NCBI RefSeq assembly: GCF_963678635.1
Contig: NC_087069.1
Location: 28,686,776-28,750,775, forward strand
DNA from: Symsagittifera roscoffensis
Taxonomy: Eukaryota; Xenacoelomorpha; Acoela; Convolutidae
Reading direction: 5' to 3'
Length of the DNA: 64,000 nucleotides
Shown: piece after piece, positions 25,079-37,537 of the stretch
How the letters are laid out: each line of letters begins with the position of its first letter
Numbering within the stretch: position 1 is the first letter of the stretch
Translations under genes and position numbers: made by a program
Notes under the pieces: generated by a model
Told to the model about the DNA's origin: nothing
Databases searched by the model: none
Seen by the model: the letters and a program-made list of their open reading frames with translations, nothing else

Positions 25079-26022
25079 ATGATGCTGTGACTGAGTGTTT
25101 TTAAAATAAAATTGGTTTTGTTTGTTTATTTGTTCAAGTTTTTGTTTAGGAACGCCTGTAAAAGTCTCCTACTCTATAATGATAATCTTGCAACACGATG
25201 GTCTTACTGTTGTTGTCAATATCATTTTGCTTAAAATTAATCTGTTAAACAGGACTAGAACTTATATGCATTCCCTTCAATGGCAGGTTTTACTTTTTGT
25301 CAGTCTTCCTAAGTTTGGTTGATTTTTATTGAATCAGATGACTGCACGTTTCGCCCCAAATGCACATTTTAAGCTGCTGTTGTTGACTTAAATGCAACCA
25401 ATGTTCGTGAAGTTTTGCCACATAGACTTTCAAAAAACTTGTACCCAATTATCTCAATTGACCCAACTAAATTGTCGCTACACTCCTCAGGAGCGCCTCT
25501 AACTGGTGTAGTCGGTATGGCTTAACTATCATCCCAACAAAAAAAAAACACTGTTTTACCGAATGAGGCTAGGACAAGATTGGAACAGAAAAGTTTTAGG
25601 GTCATCAAGGGAATTTAAAAAAGACTAATTCGATAGAGAGAGAGAAACAGATAATAGGGTACAAATTTTTTGAAAGTCTATGGGGCAAAACTTCACAAAA
25701 ATTGATTGCATTTAAGTCAACAACAGCAGCTTAATATGTGCATTTTGGGCGAAACGTGCAATCATCTGATTTATCAAAAATCAACAAAACTGAGGAAAAC
25801 AGAAAAAAATTAAAACCTGCCATTGAAGGGCATGTATCTAAGTTCTAGCCTTGTTTAACAGATAAAATTTAAGCAAAATGATATTGACAACAACAGTAAG
25901 ACTAACGTGTTGCAAGATTATCATTATAGAGTAGGGATCTTTTACAGGCGTTCCTAAGCAAAAACTTAAACAAATATACAAACAAAATCAATTTTACTTT
26001 AAAAACACTCAGTAACATCATC
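25079..26022. repeat. Foldback hairpin element, arms about 370 bp
   Basis: The left arm, 25079-25451, is the reverse complement of 25657-26022 with few differences. Examples are TAGGAACGCCTGTAAAAG against CTTTTACAGGCGTTCCTA and GCAAGATTATCATTATAGAG against its complement. The loop of about 205 bp (25452-25656) contains no ORF. This is a classic palindromic, MITE-like shape. Its right end abuts the start of direct-repeat block A at 26025. Confidence 0.88.
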
Positions 26023-26052
26023 AGGCACTTTCTGAATTATATCAACAGAATT

Positions 26053-26274
26053 GTGGGTCGTGCCCAACTTTCTCACTTTCTTGTTCCAGCAATCTCTGTT
26101 TGCAACAAGGCAGTAGCTCTAAATTCACTTTTTGCTACCGATACCTACAGAGGCACTTGTGCAAGCACAGGCTCACATTCCGTTCCATTCCAGGAGAATG
26201 ACACACTCATAGCTGAGTTTCGGATGCCCATTTATTGTGATTTCAACAAAAAACTGGGAAAAAACCAGTATTAA
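26053..26274 (+). other. Conserved short ORF at the start of block A
   Basis: A 73-residue plus-strand ORF (GRAQLSHFLVPAISVCNKAV...) is repeated in block B at 33655-33883, where its frame extends upstream to 33542. The two copies keep the frame almost throughout. All other coding signal in the block is on the minus strand, so it may be a conserved shadow rather than a gene. No family recognised. Confidence 0.2.
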
Positions 26275-26339
26275 AGTTAGTTTAAAAGAATTCAAAAAAC
26301 ACTTAAGGTGCTAGTTCAAATGTAAATCAATATTAATCT

Positions 26340-26560
26340 ATATGGAATAAAGTTTTTTCCAAGAGACCTTTAACATCTGGGTGACACCTTGAGGCACACC
26401 TTGGTGGAGTGATCTGCAGTCCGGTTCGGTGGTATTCACTGTTTTCTGTCTTCCCTGTTGCTGATGAAGTTATAGGTCGTCTCAAAAGATCTCACTTCTG
26501 AGAAGGTTTTGATAGATCTACTAAGGCTGCGGCGATGTATTTGTTTCTGTCCATACAAGG
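26340..26560 (-). pseudogene. LINE reverse-transcriptase fragment (block A, first)
   Basis: The minus strand contains KYIAAALVDLSK (RT block with the first catalytic Asp) and, in another frame, LHQGVPQGVTQ (the following RT block). About 70 codons remain with a frameshift and a stop. The same fragment occurs in block B near 33970-34160. Confidence 0.65.
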
Positions 26561-28689
26561 TAACATACCGACTAAAACTAAAGCTAGGTTCTAAACGACT
26601 ACCTAGCGTCTAAATACAGCTTCAAATGCTTTTAACCGTCTGTACCAATCCATTCAATGTGTTGTTTATTAACATCGGGTCGACAAAGTCTTTACAACTG
26701 AAAAACTATCAGCCAAATTTACTTAGTTACATGCAGAAATGGTGAGCACAATGCTGAGTCTTAGTATCACCAGACCACAAGGTAACTCCTAAAAACAAGG
26801 CTACTACTTATTTGTCATCTTACTATTGTTTTTGTTCTATGAATTAAACCATTTTTGTGCCATTCCCACGGAATGGCACAGTCGAACTTGCCGATGCACG
26901 TCAAAAAGAACGTTAAAGGCGTAAGCATGAATTCGTGCTGGAAAGGAGGCTTAGAATGTTCAAGAGAAAGTCGGAGAGAAGCCAATCCATCTCTAATGGT
27001 TATAGAAAATAACTGTCAATAAAACAATTTAAAGTATGATTTTCCAGCCGTGTATTCAATAGTAATCACGTAGTCTGTAGATCCCAGACCCAGCTATGTG
27101 GTTTTTTTTGCATGTAATTGACAACTGATCAAAAGTAGTTTGGCTGATGGCCTACAAATGGTAGCATTTCACTTAGCCCGTAACAGACCAGAGAAATAAC
27201 TGGCTAGGTCAAGACGTTTAAAAAAGGCTAGAATTATAGTAACTGACGTCAGCCAGTCGTCAATAGGTACCTTTTCTACGCTCCGCCGTTTTGTAATATC
27301 TGGGCGAATATTACATTTTTTCAACGAGATAAATCAAGCCTTTTCCTCCTCTCCTAGCTTTGCATACACTAAAAATGAACTTGATGTTAGTTTAATCCAA
27401 ATCAAACCATTCCGACAAGCTAAACGTTATTAAAATAAAGTTCACAGTCCTTCCCGAGTCAAAGAGATGTCTTCCTGGCAACCAGGAAGGGTAAAATCTT
27501 CCCGTTAATCCTCCTGATTCTCAAGAATTGCGCAGTAACGACTGTAGCTGTACAATCATTACAACAAGGAACGATCTTCTACATAACTCGTCGACTGTAA
27601 ATTCCGTCGTCTCTCTCTTTCATTGCACGTTTGAGTTATAATAGCGAGAATTGTTTTTCTGATTTTCGCAGTTTCAGATGCAGCGAAAATCAGAGCTGCT
27701 ACAAGTCATGCACGCCCGAATCAAAACCGGATGTTTCGTCAATGCAAACTGACCCCTCCGAATAAACTCTATTAATCATTCAAAAAATTCAATTTTCCTG
27801 CCCGACTGCTTCAAATTAAAACTCGTCAATGACACGATTTCTGGTCATTCTGGTCGGATGTCACACCAATTTGGAAGAACTCACTACAGTAACCTATTCA
27901 ATCCATTGTAGAGTGTGATGATCAAAATACGTTTTGTTTATTGCTTAGTAAGTTTTTGTATAAAAGAGATTCATTTATATGTTTATGCATCAATGTTTGA
28001 ATACATTTGATGATGCATCTAAGATTGATCTAGGTCTGTAAATTTCTGCTAATTCTGGTTCTTTTTTATATAATGGCAAAACAAAGGATATTTTGAGTTT
28101 CAAAGCAAACAAGTTATGTCTCATGCTCTTAGGTCAAGTGAGGATAGATTTCCTTGCATCCGTCTATCAGAGCCCATGCCGGAAGATCAGACAAGCTTGG
28201 TGTTTTTTGTGCATCAAGATTGGTTAATTCCTTTTTGCTTTCAAATTCACTTATAAAGTGAAAACAAAATGGTTTTTCTTTTTTTTGGGCATTGTTGTGT
28301 TCTTTACAATTTTTTTGATTCAATTTTCTCGGGTGGGCAAACTTCATCTGTTGTGTCTAAGTAATAGCGTATTTTTGAAAAAAAATTGAAGAAAATTGCC
28401 AATTTTTGTTTTATCTTTAGGTGACATCTAAGACTTCACAAAAATGATCCCACCAAGTATTCACAAGATACCATTTGGGATTTTTCTACAATGAAATCAC
28501 ATCTAATTGTATACATTTTTGTTTTAGTTGCTTTTGCTTTTTTCTAGCTGAAAATAATCAACTCAGTTTTGTCATAGGCTAGTTTTAGGTGATATATTTT
28601 TTGATGTAGTGTGATAGTGTCTGACAAGAGTCATGCAAAAGCTGAAGAGCAATGTTGATTTTCTGTTGATTGCAGAAAAATACGGAATC

Positions 28690-28940
28690 AAGTGCTGCAT
28701 TTTGTATTAATTTGCAATTTTTGGTGTAATTGTCTTAGATCATTTATATAGAATTGGAAATTTAAATGTCTTAAGACTGTAACTTGAGGCACATCTTGGT
28801 GGAAAGATATCCAGTCCGGTTTGATGATTTTTACTGTATAATTTTCTTCCCCCATGATTAAGTTATAAATCATCTTAGTATCCAATTCGGAGAAAAAATA
28901 GATCTAATAAAACTACGGCGACATATTTGGTTCTGACCAC
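28690..28940 (-). pseudogene. LINE reverse-transcriptase fragment (block A, second)
   Basis: The minus strand reads KYVAVVLLDL, then after a frameshift WISFHQDVPQVTVLRHLNF and FYINDLRQLH, matching the D-containing block and the GVPQG...LxFxLYINDL block of non-LTR RTs. The catalytic YxDD lies outside the fragment and is not found. It is a diverged relative of the fragment at 26340-26560. Confidence 0.68.
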
Positions 28941-30252
28941 ACAATTTTTATAGAATTCGTTACAGTAAAGTATTGCATCCATAGTAGAGCATGGTGATCT
29001 AAATCCGTTTTGGGTTTCGCTTAGTAAGTTTTTTTTTCAATAGATATTCATTCATTTGTTATGCATCATTTTTTGAATGCGCCGGTAATTGATACTAGTC
29101 TGTATTTTCCTGCATTTTCTAGTTCCTTTTCCTTATACGTTTTGGCGTAACACGTTTTTTTTTGAATTTCAAAGGTATTAAAATATGTGTTATGTGTTCA
29201 GATCAAGTTAGGGTAAATTTCATTGCAGCCGTCTATCAGAGTCCATGCCAGGAGATCAGACGGAGCTGGTGCTTTTTTGAATTGAGATTAGTTTTTTTAT
29301 CATTCAAAATCACTTATAGAACATTGAAAAGATAATTGTTTTTCGCTTTATTTTTGGGTAAGGTTGGGTTTCTTACAATTTTTGCTTAATTCAATTTGTT
29401 CGGATGAGCCATTTTAATGTTTCGTGTCAAAGAAACAGTCCAATCTTGAAAAATTGTGTTTGAAGAATTTTTCCCTTTTCAAACTGTGTGTTATTGAGTC
29501 TCCAAACGTGTTTTTATTAGTGGTACTTTATTTGTATTGTTTTTTTTTTGAATTTGTTGTATGGTTTATGATATTCCGTTTTTGTTGCGTAGAGATCGTT
29601 GAATTGAATTAATGTGAAATTAAAGTTTCCTTTTCGATATTAATTTTTGGTTTATCTTTTTGTATCTAAATTGTTTTCAGCGGCGTGCGTTTTTTAATGC
29701 AATAGACAACCTTTGTGAGAAAAAAATTAAATTGAAGCAAACCGGCTCATCAAAGCGTTGAAGTAATGAGTTCACCCATTCTGTGTGTTTTTGCTTTTTT
29801 CTGCAAGTGTAATTAAATCACATGACATATAAACTTAACCAGAACGATCGAACCAAAAACGGTAATTTTTGTGTAATTTTTCTAAACACGATCGAACCAA
29901 TACTTCACACGTTTTTTTATTTATGATTTGTTTTTCAGCTAAGTAATGTTAGTAATTTTTTAGCTAAGTGGTCTGTGTTGACTGGTGGAATAAACTTAAG
30001 TGCACCTGCTTTGATCCGTTGAATTTAGTTCTTTTAATGATATAACCAATCAGTGAACTGGATAAAAAAAGTTTTGATTTGTTTGCAAATTCTAAGTTGT
30101 AAGGCATTAGAATTTAAACAGAGATTCTGTTTCGTCATATCTCTCAGTAGTATCAATTTTGTGATTTAAATGTCTGCATAATCAATTGATGAAGCAAGTT
30201 TATCAGGAAGTTATTTTTTTTCTAGTTTTTTTAGGATTATAGCTGATGTGTA

Positions 30253-30690
30253 TCACGTTAGAAGTTCCAATTTTACTTTTGGATGTATTGAATTCCACAC
30301 AGAAACTGTCAGATTGTCCTTAAGTAAGCTTAAATTTGTACGAAGCTCAGGATTTAAGTTTCTTGGAATAAGAATCATAACACCACCGCCTCTGCTTTTC
30401 TCAATGCCCTCCGCAGGTCTGTCACAGCGGAAGACACTAAAATGTTTGTTATTCCTTATCCATAACTTATGGTCATTTGAACTATTGAACCATGTCTCCT
30501 TGAATATATACATTGTGTTATATCCACATTTGCGCACTAATTCTTTAAGATCGCTTCTGTTCCTTTTAAGAGTTATGCTGTTTAGATCTGAGACTTTGAT
30601 GTTTCCTTTATAGTCTTCAAGTTTTTTCGATTTTGTTCCAAGATTGAATTTAGATGCAAGATAATAAGTTTCTGAGCCATGCAGAAATGA
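30253..30690 (-). pseudogene. LINE endonuclease (APE-type) fragment, block A
   Basis: The open frame includes IKVSDLNSITLKRNRSDL, FKETWFNSS and RCDRPAEGIEKSRGGGVMI, the pattern of N-terminal apurinic-type endonucleases of CR1/L2/Jockey-like LINEs (ETW motif, then R-GGGV). About 130 residues remain of a domain usually near 220. The order on the minus strand, with an N-terminal ORF upstream at 31506-31030 and RT pieces downstream, fits one fragmented LINE. Confidence 0.7.
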
Positions 30691-31029
30691 GCCTCTTAGT
30701 GATGGTTTTTAGTCATAATAAAAATGATAAAAAAAACTATAAATCAAGTAATCAAAATAAGAATCATGATAAAGTGCGCACGAGAGCCACTAAGTACATG
30801 CATGAGGTGCGCTTGAGAGGCAATCTATATATCTTATTTGTTAAATTAGTGGCGACTAATGGAAAGTTTTCCCGTCCCGTTTATTCAAAGCATCGTATAT
30901 AACAAAAACTTTTTGGTCTCAAAACATAAAACGAAATAACCTAGTAAGGAACCAGATGACGATGATTGTAATGTCTGAATAGTAAATTGTAAAATACCAG
31001 ACATATTTTCGAAATATGCTTAAATAGAT

Positions 31030-31506
31030 TTAATGGTAGTATCCCTGCGCATTGTAATAAGATGGTTTGTTAAGCATGTTAGGACTTTGATATTTCATAT
31101 GTGTCCGTGAGTAAGGATGGTTCCGATTCGCTGAGCTATAGTTTATGCGATTACTGAAGCTCGGGACAGTTTTAGGTCTGGGTAAGTCGTTTGAATATTG
31201 GCAGACATCTGAGCAAAGGCAATTTCTTGAAAAGGGTACACCATGTTCATCATTCAAATAAATATTATCCCAAAGAAGCAAACTCCACATACTGTTGTTC
31301 TTTATCTTTGAGTTTGAGCGCCTGGTATTCTGATTTTGAGTTATATGAATCTTTATAAAATTATTATACAGATCTACATTTCTAAATGCCTCATAGTTAT
31401 ATAATATTGGATTTAATTTGCATACAACTATCGTTTCAGGCGTATGTCCAATAAAGGATGTCCAAAAGCGTTTTGTGCTTTGATATAATTTCACTCCAAT
31501 GGGCAT
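31030..31506 (-). CDS. Conserved LINE-associated ORF, unknown function (block A)
   Basis: A 158-residue minus-strand ORF, basic and Asn-rich, containing SMWSLLLWDNIYLNDEHGVPF and ending YYNAQGYYH. Its counterpart in block B (37538-38080) keeps the frame across about 150 residues despite many nucleotide differences, which suggests past coding constraint. It sits just upstream of the endonuclease fragment and could be an ORF1 product or the N-terminal part of the LINE ORF2. No zinc knuckle or RRM signature is visible. Confidence 0.45.
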   Translation of the reverse strand: MPIGVKLYQSTKRFWTSFIGHTPETIVVCKLNPILYNYEAFRNVDLYNNFIKIHITQNQNTRRSNSKIKNNSMWSLLLWDNIYLNDEHGVPFSRNCLCSDVCQYSNDLPRPKTVPSFSNRINYSSANRNHPYSRTHMKYQSPNMLNKPSYYNAQGYYH

Positions 31507-31535
31507 TTATTTTTCAAAATTGAATTCAAGAAAGA

Positions 31536-31877
31536 TCATCCTGGACTATAACGCATTTCAAATCCGAGCAAGCATATTTTTTCTTTTTTTGAATTTTTCT
31601 TCGATGCTGCTACCTCTATAAGAAATGGATAAAATAACGTTAGGTAAAATTTCAGTTCTGATACGCGCTGTAAGGCTAGATCCCAAGATTGGCATCCTCG
31701 GTAATTCAAAACTTTTTTAAACTCACGAACATTAGGATTCCTGGCGTTGGAGTGTTGCCCCAACCCCTGCGTCATTCCTTCTTTTCGATTTGTGGCTCCA
31801 TCGGTTGTTTTGGTAAGATCTTTGATTTTTCTATAATCCTCCTTTTGGTCGTAGATATCGGCATAATAATTGTACAA
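31536..31877 (-). other. Unrecognised minus-strand ORF upstream of the LINE ORF
   Basis: 113 codons with a charged N-terminal half. It lies between block A and IR2 in the LINE direction and has no copy next to block B within the assembled sequence. It may be an additional 5' piece of the LINE or chance. A plus-strand hydrophobic ORF (31689-32069) overlaps it and is equally unsupported. Confidence 0.2.
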
Positions 31878-32104
31878 CGAGTTTTCGTTGGGTTAATCGA
31901 ATTTTCGAAGGTTAGTTTATGGCTGCTCAATATCAAGATTCATTTTGCTCTTTGTTGCGTATCTTTAACCCTGTGTGGTTCTATATGTGACCTCTACCTA
32001 TTTGTGTCTGTGACAGCTACCGAATCGGAGTGCTGCATGCCGTTGCTCTTCTATACTGAGATCAAGTAACCAGATTGTATTATCAAAATAAAATGTTATT
32101 CAAT

Positions 32105-33247
32105 TGCATAATTTTTTAATGGAAAAAAGCTAACATTTTGAATGCACAAATTATAACTCCGAAATCATATCAAGTTTTGAGTTTGTATCCATAACTTGTC
32201 TTAGTTTATGTTCAGCCTTTCCCGATTGAATTTGCTCTAACATGAATAATTGCTTTCCTTGAAAGTCGCAAATGACTTTTCACCTGCTTTATTCGATGGC
32301 CACCTTGTTTCGTCGTATATATAGTTTTAAATAACAGTTTTCACCCAGTTTCTAGGTCCTCTTTGATGAAATTTTTCAAAAATTCTGTAGCACAATAAAG
32401 TTAATACGAAGTACTAAACGTTTTCTAGAAGCCCCGAAAATTGTTTCCTTTTCATTATAAAAAGTGGTATATGCAAGTCTTAGAAATGGCTGAAGCAAAA
32501 TTAATGGGCACTTTTGGCTTTCATCAGTGTTCTCGTTTTTCAAGATCTTTTGCGACTTCAACTTATTAGCATTTTCAACCTCTCTGAAAAATCAAAGCTT
32601 TTGTCATAGATTTGAAACGTTTCTTCAGTCTCCTGTAGACACGCAGAAAGGAAATGTCGGAATTTTCAAGCCAATTTCCTTATTTTAGAGTTTTCACTGT
32701 TTCGTAATTTTTCTTTGTTTTTTAACTTAACTTGGCTGAAAGTAATTTTTCTTCATTCGGTCAAATTGGGCAATTATTTTTGCCCAGATAGAGGTGGAGG
32801 CCGCCGCACTTGATGAAATTTACTTTCTTCGAGAATCAGCAAAAAAAAACATGCATTTTTGACGGAAATCGTTCACCGCAGCCAGCAGTTAAGCTACGCA
32901 GCCAAAATCGTGCGCTTTCCTATCTACCATATAGTATGGTTGCATTAGGTTCAATTGATTGCATATAATAGGTATATAGCGTCATTTTACATGTAAACAA
33001 GCCAATAATCCCAATCTTTAGAAGGGAAAACATGCACCAACCAAAACTTAGTTCCATTCTCGTTTTTATAAAGTGGCTGGAGAATTGACAATTTTAACCC
33101 CCCTTACAACATGTGTGCCCGAAAAAGTAGGAGCTTTAACCCCTTTGGGGGTTAAAAGTGGTCAGTGAAACAGCACACCGAAAAAATGGGATTAAAGTGG
33201 TCAATTTTCCTAGCCATTTTTACTTTACTACCATAAGGAGTGTCCTA
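32105..33247. repeat. Right arm of inverted repeat IR2
   Basis: Reverse complement of 20427-21262, with an additional segment of about 300 bp at 32479-32785. The outer hairpin is kept: 33072-33110 (AAGTGGCTGGAGAATTGAC...) against 33195-33225, with CCCCTTTGGGGGTTAAAAG in its loop. Confidence 0.88.
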
Positions 33248-33636
33248 GATAAAAAAATTTCTGACTATTTACGTGATTGGCTGATTTTAAAAAAGATCAG
33301 GGACGTGGCACGGCCGCGCACCTGTTAAAATAAATTTCGAGTCAATCACAAAATATAATCGTTCATTTATGCTTTTGCCCCCAATAATGAAATTGAGAAA
33401 CTCTGTGGCTAGGAAAGATAATGAGGTTTATATCCTCCTCGCGCGAGCATACCCCCTCGGGCGAGCGTAATTAAACAAAAAGTTAAAAATTTCATTAACC
33501 AATATTCGTTGACGTGGTTAAGTTTTCACGTACTACAATAATTGAGTTTTTCTTTTCTCTCCAACTCTGCTCCGATTCGCGTTCAAATCTTACTCCATCG
33601 CTTCTTATTCCTTTTTTCCCATCTCGCTATATTCCA
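33248..33636. other. Short spacer between IR2 and block B, no gene seen
   Basis: Contains a small GC-rich imperfect repeat (CTCGCGCGAGC and CTCGGGCGAGCG near 33440-33468). Nothing else could be supported. Confidence 0.4.
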
Positions 33637-34577
33637 GCACTTTCTGAATTATATCAACAGAATTGTGGGTCGTGCCCAACTTTCTCACTTTCTTGTTCCA
33701 GCAATCTCTGTTTGCAACAAGGCAGTAGCTCTAAATTCACTTTTTGTTACCGATACCTACAGAGGCACTTGTGCAAGCACAGGCTCACATTCCGTTCCAT
33801 TCCAGGAGAATGACACACTCATAGCGTTTCGGATGCCCATTTATTGTGATTTCAACAAAAAACTGGGAAAAAAACATTATTAAAGTTAGTTTAAAAGAAT
33901 TCAAAAAACACTTAAGGTGCTAGTTCAAATATAAATCAATATTAATCTATATGGAATAAAGTTTTCTCCAAGAGACCTTTAACATCTGGGTGACACCTTG
34001 AGGCACACCTTGGTGGAGTGATCTGCAGTCCGGTTCGGTGGTATTTACTGTTTTCTGTCTTCCCTGTTGCTGATGAAGTTATAGGTCGTCGCAAAAGATC
34101 TCACTTCTGAGAAGGTTTTGATAGATCTAATAAGGCTCCGGCGATGTATTTGTTTCTGTCCATACAAGGTAACATACCGACTAAAACTAAAGCTAGGTTC
34201 TGAACGACTGCCTAGCGTCTAAATACAGCTTCACATGCTTTTAACCGTCTAAACCAATCCATTCAATGTTTTGTTTATTAACATCGGGTCGACAAAGTCG
34301 TTACAACTGAAAAACTATCGGCTAAATTTACTTAGTTGCATGCAGAAATGGTGAGCACAATGCTGAGTCTTAGTATCACCAGACCACTCGGTCACTCCTA
34401 AAAACAAGGCTACTACTTATCTGTCATCTTACTATTGTCTTTGTTCTATGAATTAAACCATTTTTGTGCCATTCCCACGGAATGGCACAGTCAAACTTGC
34501 CGATGCACGTCAAAAAGAAAGTTAAAGGCGTAAGCATGATTTCGTGCTGGAAAGGAGGCTCAGAATGTTCAAGAGAA

Positions 34578-34985
34578 ATTTTTTCAAAACTTCGAGTTTA
34601 ACTAGAACATTCCCGTGAAATGCAAAAAACGGCCCTTGTGATCGGAAAATAGAAAAAAAAAACGACATACAACCGGAGAACGAGCGAATTGCAAGTCGCA
34701 AAATGGAGTGAGAAATAGAATAAAATTGAAGCTTGTTATCGTGACGTCAAGAAACGATAAGGTGGTTATTGGAAGAAGATCGTGCAAACGAAAGCTCCAG
34801 TGGGATATTCGCGACGGATCCGAGCTCCAACTTAACAGAAAGTTAGACAATAACGACGTGAATTAGAGGTCCAGTGCCCAGAGACTGTGAAGGATATTAA
34901 CGGTATATTTCAGCTGCTGTAATGCCCTGAATGTGTTTAATTTACTCCAATATTGTTTATTGTTTCAGAGCATAAACAGTTATAG
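34578..34985. other. Insertion private to block B
   Basis: Block A reads CAAGAGAAAGTCGGAGAG continuously. In B about 408 bp separate the two halves of that string. No clear target duplication or terminal repeat is visible. It could be a small non-autonomous insert, or sequence deleted from A. Confidence 0.5.
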
Positions 34986-36824
34986 TCGGAGAGAAGCCAA
35001 TCCATCTCTAATGGATATAGAAAATAACTGTCACTAAAACAATTTAAAGTATGATTTTCCAGCCGTGTATTCAATAGTAATCACGTAGTCTGTAGATCCC
35101 AGACCCAGCTATGTAGTTGTTTTTTGCATGTAATTGACAACTGATCAAAAGTAGTTTGGCTGATGGCCTACAAATGGTAGCATTTCACTTAGCCCTTGCT
35201 CGTTCATTGCACGTTTGAGTTATATTAGCGAGAATTGTTTTTCTGATTTTCGCAGTTTCAGATGCAGCGAAAATCAGAACTGCTACAAGTCATGCACGCC
35301 CGAATCAAAACCGGATGTTTCGTCAATGCAAACTGACCCCTCCGAATAAACTCTATTAATCATTCAAAAAATTCAATTTTCCTGCCCGACTGCTTCAAAT
35401 TAAAACTCGTCAATGACACGAGTTCGGGTCATTCTGGTCGGATGTCACACCAATTTGGAAGAACTCACTACAATAACCTATTCCATCCATTGTAGAGTAT
35501 GATGATCTAAATACGTTTTGTTTATTGCTTTGTAAGTTTTTGTATATAAGAGATTCATTTACATGTTTATGCATCAGTTTTTGAATACATTTGATGATGC
35601 ATCTAAGATTGATCTAGATCTGAAAATTTCTGCTAATTCTGGTTCTTTTTTATATAATAGCAAAACAAGGGTTATTTTGAGTTTCAAAGCAAACAAGTTA
35701 TGTTTCATGCTCTTAGGTCAAATGAGGATAGATTTCACTGCATCCGTCTATCAGAGCCCATGCCAGGAGATCAGACGAAGCTGGTGCTTTTTCGCATTGA
35801 GATTAGTTTTTGTTTCATACAAAATCACTTATAAAACATTGAAAAGATAATTGTTTTTTGCTTTATTTTTCGATAAGATTGGGTTTCTTACAATTTTTGC
35901 TTGAATCAATTTGTTCGGATGAGACAATTTAATCTTTCGTTTTCGTGACAAAGAAACAGTCCAATCTTGAAAAATTGTGTTTGAAAAATTTTTCCCTTTT
36001 CAAACTGTGTGTTATTGAGTCTCCAAACGTGTTTTTTTGGTACTTTATTTGTATTGTTTTTTTTCGAATTTGTTGTATGGTTTATGATATTCCGTTTTTG
36101 TTGCGTAGAGATCGTTGATTTGAATTCATGTGATTTCAAAGTTTCGTTTTCGATTTTAATTTTTGGTTTATCTTTTTGTATCTAAATTGTTTTCAGCGGC
36201 GTGCGTTTTTTAAAGCAATAGACAACCTTTGTGAAAAAAAAATTGAGGCAAACCGGCTCATCGAAGCGTTGAAGCAATGAGTTCACCCATTAAGTGGGTT
36301 TTTGCTTTTTTCTGCAAGTGTAATTAAATCACATGACATACAAACTTTGCAAGAACGATCGAACCAAAACGGTAATTTTTGTGTGACTTTTCTAAACACG
36401 ATCGAACCAAAACTTCACGCGTTAATTTATTTATGATTTATTTTTCAGCTCCGTTAGTAATTTTTTAGCTAAGTGGTTTGTGTTGACTGGTGGAATAAAC
36501 TTAAGTGCACCTGCTTTGATCCGTTGAATTTAGTTCTTTTAATGATATAACCAATCAGTGAACTGGATAAAAAGAGTTTTGATTTGTTTGCAAATTCTAA
36601 ATAGTAAGGCATTAGAATTTAACCAGAGATCCTGTTTCGTCATATCTCTCAGTAGTATCAATTTTGTGATTTAATTGTCTGCATAATCAATTGATGATGC
36701 AAATTCATCAGAAAGTTCAGTTTTTTCTACATTTTTTAGGGTTATAGCTGATGTGTATAAAATTAGAAGTTTCAATTTTACTTTTGGATGTATTGAATTC
36801 TGCACAGAAACAGTCAGATTGTCA

Positions 36825-37170
36825 TTAAGTAAGCTTAAAAATCGTACGAAGCTCAGGATTTAAGTTTCTTGGAATAAAAATCATAACACCACCGCCTCTG
36901 CTTTTCTCACTGCCCTCCGCAGATCTGTCACAGCGGAAGATACTAAAATGTTTGTTGTTCATTGTCCATAACTTATGGTCATTTAAACTATTTAACCACG
37001 TCTCCTTGAATTTATACATTGTGTTATATCCACATTCGCGCACTATTTCTTCAAGATCGCTTCTGTTTCTGTTAAGAGTTTTGCCGTTTAGATCTCAGAC
37101 TTTGATGTTTCCTTTTTAGTCTTCAAGTTTTTTCGATTTTGTTCCAAGATTGAATTCAGATGAAGGCCTC
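36825..37170 (-). pseudogene. LINE endonuclease fragment, block B
   Basis: Counterpart of 30253-30690. It reads FKETWLNSLNDHKLW and RCDRSAEGSEKSRGGGVMI, with at least two stop codons before the ETW motif. Confidence 0.65.
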
Positions 37171-37537
37171 CAGAGCAAGATAATAGTTTTCCGAGTCATG
37201 CAGAAATGCGATGGTTTTTAGTCATAATGAAAATGATAAAAAAACTATAAATCAAGAAATCAAAATAATAATCATGATAAAGTGCGCACGAGAGCCACTA
37301 TGTACATGCATGAGTTGCGCTTGAGAGGCAATCGATATTTCTTATTTGTTAAATTAGTGGCGACCCATGGAAATTTTTTCCGTCCCGTTTATTCAAAGCA
37401 TTGTATATAACAAAATCTTTTTGGTCTCAAAACATAAAACGAAGTAATCTAGTAAGGAACCAGATGACGATGATTGTAATGTCTAAATAGTAAATTGTAA
37501 AATACCAGACATATTTTAGAAATAAGCTTAAATAGCT

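Larger units (their letters stand above)
26025..31469. repeat. Direct-repeat block A (LINE-derived)
   Basis: It aligns in the same orientation with 33637-37979 (block B). Differences are large indels. Block A has about 430 bp near 27182-27615 that B lacks. B has about 410 bp at 34578-34985 that A lacks. A holds an internal duplication (27870-28930 resembles 28940-29420) that B lacks. The match starts abruptly at GCACTTTCTGAATTATATC and ends near CCAAAAGCG. Confidence 0.88.

Noticed and set aside
34602-34850. 82-aa minus-strand ORF in the block B insert
   Set aside because: Hydrophobic and low in complexity, absent from block A, with no family resemblance.
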